From positions 43,424 through 107,423 of the forward strand of contig BDDD01000711.1 of assembly GCA_001972305.1 (NCBI GenBank): a stretch of 64,000 nucleotides of DNA, read 5' to 3'. Position numbers and translations under genes: made by a program. Origin of the DNA: Cephalotus follicularis. Its lineage: Eukaryota; Streptophyta; Magnoliopsida; Oxalidales; Cephalotaceae. Shown here in pieces: positions 55,791 to 64,000 of this stretch. Positions within the stretch are counted from its first letter, which is position 1. Every line of letters begins with the position of its first letter. The notes under the pieces were generated by a model. That model saw nothing but the letters and a program-made list of their open reading frames with translations, was not told the origin of the DNA and ran no database searches.

Positions 55791-56327
55791 TTGTCCATGA
55801 AATTTTTGTTTTCAATTTTCTTGGTTCGTTTGCATTTCTGGTTGATCGGGGTTTGTCTTAAACACTGTTATAAATCTGTTTTATGTCCTTAATGTTTTCA
55901 GACCCTTATATGTATGGTTTTATGTCTTTTAGATTGTTGTGCATCAAAGGATAGTTAAAAATTAATCAGTCTTTTCTTAAGTCTTTTCTGTAAGCTCATA
56001 AGGTATGGATATTCTGTTCTTTGGAACTCTTTTCGATAAATTCTGTAACATTTTTATGAAACATTCCCTTGGTTTTATGAATTCGGTTATATTTTGTGAT
56101 TTTAATATGTTCTGAACATAAAGTCGATTTTGACATTTTACGAATTGAATGGTCCTGACTTTATACTTATGCTATGGTATGTTATGAACTATGTTGTGTT
56201 CATCTCTTTATAGTGGAAATAAATGAGTTGATGTTATGTTTCGAAAAAGGCATGTTTGCATGGATTTTAAATTGATTATGATTAATCAATGTTTTCATAA
56301 TGATAAAATGCTGAGTATTTGTACCCA

Positions 56328-56574
56328 CCTATGGGGCGTACCATATGCATGTAGTAGGCTTTGCACGAGGACATGACACTTCCGTAGCGGTGTGATTAGT
56401 CTACGGCGTCTCTTTATGTTATGAATAAATCCCATGAGGTGGATTTATGGATCCGTTATGTATGATAGAGGTGTATGAATCGATTATAGTATATGGAATA
56501 CATGATGAGTTATGCAATATGTGATATGATATGATATGAGAATTGACCTGTGTAGTGCAGTACACTTCAATTCT
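56328..56574 (+). other. Five-hairpin block, A3 3' LTR copy
   Basis: H1 is damaged on one side (ccatatg), H2 partly (catgta), H3-H5 retained, so this copy is decaying independently of the 5' one. Confidence 0.65.
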
Positions 56575-57173
56575 AATGGGCATGTGGAATTAGCGCCTCC
56601 CTTGCCAAATTTCTGTTGTGATATGTTATGTGGCTCAGTATGATTGTATGACTTTATGAATTTATGTTTTGAAATCTTTCGTATGTATTTCGGAAGTTAT
56701 GGGTTTGATTTCAAAGAATATTTAAACTGATTTACTGCTTAAGATTTCTGTCTCGAGATAACTTTTGAAATCTTACTGCTTTTAAATTACCGTTTATTGT
56801 ATTTACATTCTATATCCGTACTGAGGTTTGCTCAGCCACGTTTTTGTTTCCATGCGGCAAGTTATCATGAGCAACGGGGGAAAGTGTGATTTGAGAGATG
56901 ACTACCATATGTCCAGGATCCTCTAGGACGGTGATCCCAATATGTTATCTGTTAGGAGTGGTCATGAACAATAAGTTACTTTTGGTTTATGTTTTAATAA
57001 TTGACCCTTAGAACATGTTTAAGTTTTCAGTTTATGATCAGTTTTCAGTATATTACCCAGATATGTTATGTTTTGACTAATAAAGTTATGTTTATGTTCC
57101 GTTAAGTTATTCTATGTTATATTAGGTTCTGTATTATGACTCGTGACGACTCCCGCCGTCCGGGGGTGTTACA

Positions 57174-58495
57174 GTAAAAAAAATTCATATTTTGTTCATA
57201 AACGTAAAATTGGATTTTTACTCTAATAAAATCAATATGAGGTATCCAAGAACGAAAAATCCGTACCTTATGCAATCACCAAAATAACCTCGAGAGTAGA
57301 TCGATATATCCTTAGACCGTATCTCGGTTGTTGAAATTATCTAAAAGAAATAAAATCGTTCTTATAAGGACTTGAAATAAAATCAGACATCGACTCATGG
57401 GTCACTGTACACTGATCATGACCATATAAGATAAGGACATGTTTGACAAGTCCAATTTGCAGTCTGATGATTCCTTAATGATATAATCCTTGCACACTAT
57501 TTCTTGATCATCCCTAGAATGCAAGATCACCTGATTGATGACTGGGGATTTATGATTAGGGCCACAGGGAGTTCGACACCGAATTATGCAAAAAGGTATT
57601 AGCTTAGTGATACACATTCTTAAGTCAACGTTATGCATTTCATCAATCAACTCTTATTATAACCGAACTCAAAGAGACAGTTATATGATCCCTACCTCTG
57701 ATTCCAAGTTAGGAATCGAAGTCCACCTCTTCAAGCTTTACCGACCAGTAGCTTTTGAGCTCCAAGGTTCGGCATGACAGCTCCAAGTTCGAGCTTCCAC
57801 TTTCCAAGTTCAAGATTTCCAAGCTTCCAGGTTCAGCAATGGAGGATACTTCTCTTTTTTCTCACTGTTTTCTTTCTCTTTCGGTGGAGATAGAAGAAGA
57901 TGAAGATGAGAGGTGTGTTTTATGGAGGGTTTCTCTCCCTCTCTCTTTCCCCCGCAAGCAAGGCGCCATGTGTCTCTCTCTCTCCTTCTTCTCTCTGCCG
58001 ACATGACACCCATCAAGCACTTCTTCTTCACTTTATGTCACTGCAGAGCATGGGGAAGAGATAAATTGTCTTACACATGCTCTTCACGCGCCTTTTGTCA
58101 GCGTTTTAACCTATCCTCCTGACAGATTTAGGCGTAGATGTCAACCCTAAGCGTTGACGCGTTGACCTTCTTCTTGGCGCTAACAGGCTCCCCGAACTAC
58201 GTTAACACCCACTCCTTTTTTATCTCCATCAATGGACGTCGACGCCATAACTTGGCGTCAATGCCTTAAGGTAAGAAGCCTTAAGCGCGCACCATTGTTC
58301 CTTGCCGTCAACGTCATCTCTTGGCGTCGACGCTCAAGCGCCCTTTTCCTTTGCATTTCTCATTTCAATGCCACTCCTTAACACTTTCCATTCAAAATTC
58401 AAGATTAAGCTGAAAACACATAATTCTCATTAATTCATCATTTAATTTTCAATGAGAAATACAATAATACATAAATGAAAAATTCGGGTGTTACA
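57174..58495 (-). mobile_element. Inverted mosaic LTR, head part (type B head)
   Basis: After the GTAAA duplication (57174-57178) the minus-strand LTR continues to its start TGTAACACCCGAATTTT at 58495. Its head (58495-57690) matches the type B LTR at 17615-18280, including the leader module and GTCGAC units, while the part at 57179-57300 and 41017-41803 is type A tail ('ataaggtacggatt'). Confidence 0.7.
58130..58340. repeat. GTCGAC-core units in the mosaic LTR
   Basis: Units GCGTTGACGCG, GACGTCGACGCC, GGCGTCAATGCC, CCGTCAACGTC and GGCGTCGACGC; pairs at 58238/58257 and 58307/58326 are 19 bp apart. Confidence 0.65.
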
Positions 58496-58531
58496 TCTTT
58501 CATCAACCCCCACATTTTCCCGCACATTTTC
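58496..58531. other. 36-bp spacer between two inverted LTRs
   Basis: Short C/T-rich stretch outside both LTR ends. Nothing identified. Confidence 0.4.
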
Positions 58532-59839
58532 TGTCGTGCCCCGATTTCAGGTAAACACACATAAAGTGGTAAAGACAGTTAATATTAAGATTCGGCTCAT
58601 GTAAATACCATAAAATTTAAACCTTTCAAATAAGATATCAATTGCGGAAGCATTAAACTCATAAGCTGAAAGACATGTAACGTGCATCCTATACTGCACG
58701 CTACTCAATACAAATCTGTCATTGTTAAAAGCCCATAAGCGGAGCATGATCCATAATACATTAATCAGTACACCCAAAAGTTTAGTAACTAGAAAAATAC
58801 AATACACAACACACAAAGGGACATAATCCCTGAAGAAAACATTATTAAAAAAAACTTGTACTTCATCCATGCTGATTCCCAAGCTGATCCACTGCATCAA
58901 TCTGTAAAGTAGGGGGTTAGCCTTTGTCCTCACTCGGCTAAGTCATAAAAGTAGTTTGGGATCAACATTACATGCATGTCATGAAATGTATGCGTAGATG
59001 ATGCAGTGCAGTAGAAAATACCAGTTTGTATATATATGAAAAAATATATATAAGTTAGCAGTACAGTAAAATAATAGTAGGAACATATATATGAAAATAT
59101 ATGTATGCAACAATAGTACAGTAGTAACCGGGCCAGGGCTACATTAACAGGCACAGAAATGTCCAAGAAGGGCTAGTAGGCAGAACAGTAAGTCCACAAA
59201 GGAACTAACAAACAGGCAAATAGTATGTGCAATGCTGCCAACTCCTGGCCCCACGTTACACTCCCACTTTGGTCCCTTCTCCAGGCAACCAAGCAAGACA
59301 ACGGTATAGTACAGTGAGTTACCCAGCCAACTCCTGGCCCCTAGGCCAACCCTGCCACTAGCCAACGCTGGCAATCCCTGCCACGTAACTAGTGACTCAA
59401 GCACAAACACAAAAAACTCACTGAACAAACAGCGAATAGTCATAGTAAACAGTGCAACAAATAGTACAGTAATGATTGTTAGAGCAACAATAGGCAGTTC
59501 ATTTTAAACTATTTTCGAAAGTCATAAACATTTGAAATATGTATTTCCAATAGATAGAAAATACTTTAAATCGTTTTAGTAGTGGAAATTACTTTCCCAG
59601 TATGTTCGAAAATATAACAATACTCATTTTATATTTCGTACACAAACATAGTAGTTTTCAAACTCATATGTGTATTCCTAAATCAATATAATGATTTAGA
59701 AATCATAGTAATTCATAAACGATTATCATACAGGCAGTAAACAGTACATATGCAATTCATACAAATTCTCTAATGCATCCTAACCGAAATCGGGATCGTT
59801 TCGTATCATTAAGTAAGAAAACTTCCAAACAGTACAAGA

Positions 59840-60012
59840 AGGCGTCGATGTCTATCATTAGGCGTCGATGTCTTTATCCCGTAAGCATCGACGCTCAAGT
59901 CCATAGCGTCAACGCTTTCCACTGTTCGAAGACGTCGATGTCCAATTTATACACATTGACGTTCAAGGTATGGAACCTTAAACATTATCGTATTGCTTAA
60001 GGCGTCGATGCG
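59840..60012. repeat. GGCGTCGATG array, 20-23 bp steps
   Basis: Cores at 59844, 59864, 59887, 59908, 59934, 59955 and 60004. Steps are 20, 23, 21, 26, 21 and 49. Confidence 0.65.
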
Positions 60013-60114
60013 TTAAGGTAGGTGTAATGACCCGAATTTCTATTAAATATATTAATTATGGAAAGATGATTGCTATTGTGTAAATTGGCAAATAGTTCAA
60101 GGGACCCGTGGTAT

Positions 60115-60185
60115 GACCCTACGCTCGGGGGGTTCGGGGGTTCCGCTCCTCGGTGAGCGGGTAGGGGCTCGGGGGCAGCGCCCCC
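60115..60185 (+). other. G-run block with GC hairpins
   Basis: Five G runs of 4-6 bases within about 55 bp (possible G-quadruplex) plus hairpins CCGCTC/GAGCGG and GGGGGC/GCCCCC. About 90 bp into the solo LTR, in an otherwise AT-rich setting. Confidence 0.6.
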
Positions 60186-60234
60186 GGAAGAAAATTTAAA
60201 TTGGTTATTGCTTTGGACTGGAAATTCTGGCTTA

Positions 60235-60460
60235 AGCGCCAGCGGTTCCAGGTAAAGAGTCGACGCTTTGGAGGCAACCGACGATGCTCTATTTGTAAAC
60301 GTCAACGTGTTGAAGTCAAGTGTGTTAGTTGACCTGGAAAAGACTTAAAGCAGCGATGCTTTGTAAGAAAGTGTCAGCGCTTTAGTCGGGATAGAAGTTG
60401 GAGAACTCAGGACAAGCACGTGACCGACGACGCTTAGGGAGAAAGTGACGACGCTTTGAG
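60235..60460. repeat. Phased GTCGACGCTT array in C-like solo LTR
   Basis: Cores near 60238, 60259, 60280 and 60301 (21-bp steps), 60328, 60352 and 60373, then 60426 and 60447 (21). Units are degenerate (GCCAGC, GTCGAC, GACGAT, GTCAAC, GACGAC) but keep GCTTT/GCTC flanks. Confidence 0.7.
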
Positions 60461-63416
60461 CTACAGACAAATTGTAAAATCTGACTTTTTGGAATTTTTT
60501 GAGTAAAAATATTTAATTTTGGACACGTGGTAGGCCAGGGGAGGATGATTTTATATGTTATCAGATGATCTAACAAGTGTCATCACTTGGAGTGGCTGAA
60601 TTTGAGCACATGGGCTGCTAAGAGAGAGAGTTGAGTTATGTGAGAGAGGGAGAAGACTTGCCTACCAAGTAACCATTCTATTTAATGACAAAGAAGGCTG
60701 AACTCAGTCATTTTGGCTGAGGATAGGAAGTGGTTTCTGCTGGGAATAAGTGGAGATTTCAGTGAAGCAAAGAGAGAAAGAAATTCTAAAGCAAAGTAAG
60801 GAAATTCTATACCCATTTATGTCAAAGCTTCCTCTGTTTTGATTCAAAATTATGCAGCAGATTGTTCTATTGATATCTTGGTCAATTCTTGAAGAATTTT
60901 TGAATGGTTGAATGTTTTAGAAACGTTAGGATGTCCTCTTTAACTGTTATGCTTTGAATGTTTCAAGATTCTATCGAATTCTTGACAAAAATCCATGTTT
61001 TAAATTGCTGTTTGGGTACTATTTTATTCCTGGATTATGCCGTAACGTCTTTAAATCATATCTTTCTCGTTTCTTGACAAAAAATTAAATGGTTGGATGT
61101 TTTGAAAACCTTAAGATGTAATCTTTAACTGTTATGTTTTATGTATCTCGAAATTCTATTGAATTCGTGATGAGAATCAATGTTTCATTTTATTGCTCAT
61201 GCCCTATTTTCATATGGAACCAGCCACTTTCAAAAACTCATAACGAATTCAATTCTCAACCAATTGTTATGATCTTGAGCTTTATGAATTCCTAAATATG
61301 TCTAGTTTAATGTTTATGTTTTACGTTTTCTCTAAAAATGCATATTTCTATATGAATTATCAGTTTTAGCAAAACTATGTAAAACTGTTTTTATGAACTC
61401 ATTTGAGTTAATTACTCAAATGAAGAGAAATGTTTATGAATTGTGAAAGAAATGTTATGAAATGATTTTTATGAATACTTTGAGCTGATCACTCAAGGTA
61501 AATGATGAATGAACCGTCCTTGGATTGTGATCCAAGGGGAATGGAGCGAAATGCTCAATGTTAATGGAGCGTAAAGTGCTCGCGAACATGCATGTGATGT
61601 AAGGATAGTAGTCGGGGAATGCACAAAGCCCCGGTGAAGCGGTGTAAAGGGTTCAATAAGGTTTTTATGACTTTCATGTTTACGAAATGATCTAGTTATG
61701 ATTTTAACTAGAAAAGTGATATGTTTTATGAAATGTTTTAGTCATATATGTTGACTAGAAAAAGGTTACGATGAAATGTGTTTACAGTAAAAATACCTTA
61801 CTGAGCTATTTTGAGCTCATTCCTTTCAATGTTTGTTTTCAAATAAAATGTTTTCAGGAAAGGATTAAGAGGATAATGTGAGCTTAGAGGGATCTCTTAA
61901 GAAGGAGTTTTTATGAAAGAAAGGCTATGCAATAATGTTTGCATAAATGTTTTGATATGTAATAAGAACGATGTTTTTCCGCTGTATTGTATATTATGTT
62001 AAAGGATGATCCTGTGTAATTGTAGACCAACGATATGGTTGTGACATCTTTACATAAGATAATTATGTGTAAAGTTTGAATTTAAGATTATGTATTATGT
62101 TGCAAGACATGAGTTATGATGTAATGTACTTTTAGAGAAGAGTACCAAAGGATGTAACGTTTCACACCCAACGTAATGCAACCGATCCTCGAGGTTCACT
62201 TTGAGATATTAGCGGACTCTGGTCGGGGGCGTTACAGTAGGAACCTTAGGCATCGACGTATAATACATCAATATCCAAGCAGATATCCAAAAGGCGTCGA
62301 TGCTCCTCAAAGGTGTCGACGTGTTTCGAGCACCAGTCGTCTTCCTCCTCATGACGTGACAAACAGTAATCAACACAGTCCATATACATGCAAGACAACA
62401 TGTAATCAAGCCAGAAAACCAACTTGCAGATATATATCACATACCCAGCATAACATAGCATTGATCCAGTGATCAAAACAGTTCAATAATCATGGAAACT
62501 ATGCATAAAAACCATTGTCTAGGCATGAATATTAGGCTCGAGAATACGATTATGGCTTCCCCTACCTCTGGCCTCAAGTTAGAAGCTGAAAGTCCTCCTC
62601 TTTTAGTATCTAGACGGTAAATTTGAGCTCCCAGGTACTGCTTGAAAGCTCCCTGGTTCATCCCCACAGCTGTTGTCCAACTCCAAGCTTCCACTTGCTC
62701 AACAATGGTGGTTTGAGCTTTCTCTCCCTAACCTTCTCTCACTGGTTTCTCTTGAAACTCACTGGTTTCACACCTTTTTCTTTTCACAAGTGTTTCAGCA
62801 AGAGAGAGGTGAAGGAGAAGGTGATTTTAAGCTGATGGTTCCCTTCTATTTCTTCCTCCCTGCCTTGAATGCACTCTCATACTCAGACACCTGTTCTCTT
62901 CCCTTTCCCATTTTTGTTCTCTTCTTCCTCTGCGTTTTTTTTTGCAGGTCACATGTGTCTAGGACACTTCCCACCCTTGCATGCAATAGCTGAGCTCGTT
63001 TCTCAGCCCTTGTCTCAGCTCTCACGCCAAACAACGCTACACTCCCTCTAATCATCCATTGCATGCACACATGTCCCTCTCCTCTTTGCACTTGTTGCAT
63101 GCTATCACATGTGTCACCCTTACCCTCACAACTTCAGTCATGCAGGTCACGAAGCTATATGCATGCTCAACACGTCCCATTTCGTGCCTCAAGGAGCCTG
63201 CAAAAGGGCCCTAAATCGTTTCCCTTTGCACGTTATTCTGTCAGCAGAATAACGTGCCCAACATTCGATGTTACGCATCGACATCTGTTGACTTTTAGTC
63301 TCAATCCTAAGTTTTAATGATTACAAATTTGCATTTAACTTTGCTACTTTATGTGCAAGAAACCTCATGTGCAAGAAAAGATATAAGCAAAACAAAGAAG
63401 AACAAAAACAGTGCAA

Positions 63417-63680
63417 AGCGTCGACTCTTTGATCAAAGCGTCTGCTCTTTAAGGCACAAAGCGTCTGCTCTTTGTGCAAAGCGTCTACCTTCTAAGGCAG
63501 AGAACAAAATGGCAATTACAAAATGGCTAAAGCGTCGACTCTTTAGGTAAAGCGTCGACTCTTTAGGTCTGACAGCAGACTCCAACATGTTGACGCCTGC
63601 GCTTTGAGCTGAAGATTCAAATTGGGAGCCCCAACGGTCACATGACCGTCGACGCTTTAGGCTACTCCGTCGACGCTTTG
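63417..63680. repeat. AAAGCGTCGACTCTTT array in copia-like LTR
   Basis: Cores at 63420, 63440, 63463, 63483, 63533, 63553, 63589, 63648 and 63669. Steps are 20, 23, 20, 50, 20, 36, 59 and 21. It lies about 125-375 bp upstream of the TATA box, the same relative place as the array in the hAT element. Confidence 0.75.
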
Positions 63681-63793
63681 GACTGCTGGAACAACATCAA
63701 AACTTGTTTTTAAGAGCCATTCTTTATGCAACAACTTCCAACACTTCTCCAACGGATCTATTGCTTCACCAACGGCTATAAACTGAAGAATGC

Positions 63794-63801
63794 TATAAAT
63801 A
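63794..63801 (+). promoter_or_regulatory. TATA box of copia-like LTR
   Basis: TATAAATA in 'atgctataaatacaagcc', downstream of the array and followed by an A-rich leader. Confidence 0.6.
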
Positions 63802-64000
63802 CAAGCCAAGAAACAAGATCAAAACAACTTGGAACAAGTTTTGATCATCCAATCTAAAAGAGAGACTTTGAACATCCAAGCAAAACTTGCATATCTACAA
63901 AAGAACATCAAGCTAGAGTTTTACACTTTCATACCCAAAGCTTGTAACTAGCTATCACTTTCACATCCAACCTATTGAGAGGTTATTGTAAACACAACAC

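Larger units (their letters stand above)
41804..57173 (+). mobile_element. Gypsy chromovirus A3, complete ends
   Basis: TGTAATACC at 41804 and GGGGTGTTACA ending 57173, flanked by a perfect duplication GTAAA (41799-41803, 57174-57178). 5' LTR in three pieces (41804-42298, 44774-45573, 48279-49728), primer site, gag, pol, polypurine tract, 3' LTR 54498-57173. Two solo LTRs sit in the 5' LTR. Net LTR lengths (about 2745 and 2676 bp) agree. Coding regions are dead. Confidence 0.9.
54498..57173 (+). mobile_element. A3 3' LTR (2676 bp, uninterrupted)
   Basis: TGTAATACCCTGTTTG to GGGGTGTTACA. Contains the phased array (55584-55790), the hairpin block (56328-56574), CTGAG/CTCAG near 56820-56834 and GCCAC/GCGGC. 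It is the reference used here to reconstruct the order of the split 5' LTR. Confidence 0.9.
60023..62236 (+). mobile_element. C-like solo LTR (2214 bp), perfect TSD GTAGG
   Basis: TGTAATGACCCGAATTT start and GGTCGGGGGCGTTACA end at 62236, flanked by GTAGG at 60018-60022 and 62237-62241. The tail matches C LTR ends ('aatgcaaccgatcctcgagg', 'agcggactc'). Contents: a GC-rich G-run block (60115-60185), a phased array (60235-60460), TGAGCT/AGCTCA at 61802-61819. No coding region. Confidence 0.88.
58532..63285 (-). mobile_element. Type B LTR, reverse, split by a C-like solo LTR
   Basis: Minus-strand terminus CGGGGCACGACA at 58532. It includes the TTAGCC/GGCTAA hairpin near 58918-58940, a GGCGTCGATG array (59840-60010), then resumes after 62241 with more GTCGATG units and the leader module (62612-62555). 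It does not reach its start before a copia-like LTR begins at 63286. Frames at 58547-59443 and 62176-63317 have no recognisable product. Confidence 0.65.
63286..64000 (+). mobile_element. Copia-like LTR start, runs off the window
   Basis: Begins TGTTGACTTTTAGTC at 63286, preceded by acatc, a possible target duplication whose partner lies outside. It has a phased array upstream of a TATA box at 63794 and an A-rich leader ('acaaaagaacatcaagctagag'). The TGTTGA start and the short TATA-proximal layout suggest Ty1/copia, but no coding part is visible, so the class is inferred. Confidence 0.5.

Noticed and set aside
18820..57173. Gypsy elements as endogenous pararetroviruses or errantiviruses
   Set aside because: No movement protein, coat or envelope gene; domain order, LTRs and primer sites are those of ordinary chromoviruses.

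Overview
This window looks like heterochromatin from a large angiosperm (plant) genome. It holds no convincing host gene, tRNA, rRNA or CRISPR array. Nearly all of it is nested, decayed transposable elements: Ty3/gypsy chromovirus-type retrotransposons with chromodomain-like integrase ends and TGGTATCAGAG primer-binding sites (initiator tRNA-Met type), Ty1/copia pol remnants, one hAT DNA transposon, and many long (2-3.5 kb) or solo LTRs. The species cannot be told from the sequence. I use working names for LTR types: A (starts TGTAATACCCTG, ends GGGGTGTTACA), B (starts TGTAACGCCCGG or similar, ends CGGGGYGTGACA) and C (starts TGTAACACCCGAG, ends GGGACGGGGGCGCTACA).

Layout. 1-3243: LTR fragments. 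3244-4696: copia pol remnant on the minus strand. 4697-6306: truncated LTRs. 6307-15729: a rearranged type C gypsy element flanked by CGGGC on both sides, holding a hAT element (8489-10685), a second copia remnant (11119-12252), a second C LTR, a gag remnant and one ambiguous base (n, 13997). 15730-17614: rest of the LTR that C hit. 17615-31618: a type B LTR split by gypsy element A1 (18820-26354) and by a 3.5-kb C-like solo LTR (27900-31399). 31619-37526: internally deleted gypsy element D. 37527-41016: A2, a 5' LTR plus gag, fused at 41017 to an inverted mosaic LTR. 41804-57173: element A3, perfect 5-bp target duplication GTAAA, whose 5' LTR was later hit by two B-type solo LTRs. 58532-63285: inverted B-type LTR carrying a C-type solo LTR (60023-62236). 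63286-64000: a copia-like LTR running off the window.

How the parts worked: A1, A3 and D once encoded Gag, protease, reverse transcriptase, RNase H and a chromodomain integrase. All are now broken by stops, frameshifts, deletions or lost catalytic residues. The hAT transposase is cut before its C-terminal domain. Nothing here looks autonomously active.

The most unusual signal is non-coding. LTRs of unrelated gypsy and copia families, and the promoter region of the hAT DNA transposon, carry arrays of short palindromes with a GTCGAC/GTTGAC core spaced about 19-22 bp apart, most often 21 bp (two turns of B-DNA), in non-repeated spacer DNA. The bases flanking the core differ between elements but are uniform within one array (CAGTCGRCTG, GCGTYGACGCC, AAGACRTCGAYG). 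Besides these arrays, several LTRs hold hairpin families whose stems change together, or whose loop stays fixed while stems change, as expected for selected RNA or DNA structures. All spacings and alignments were read by eye from the printed sequence.
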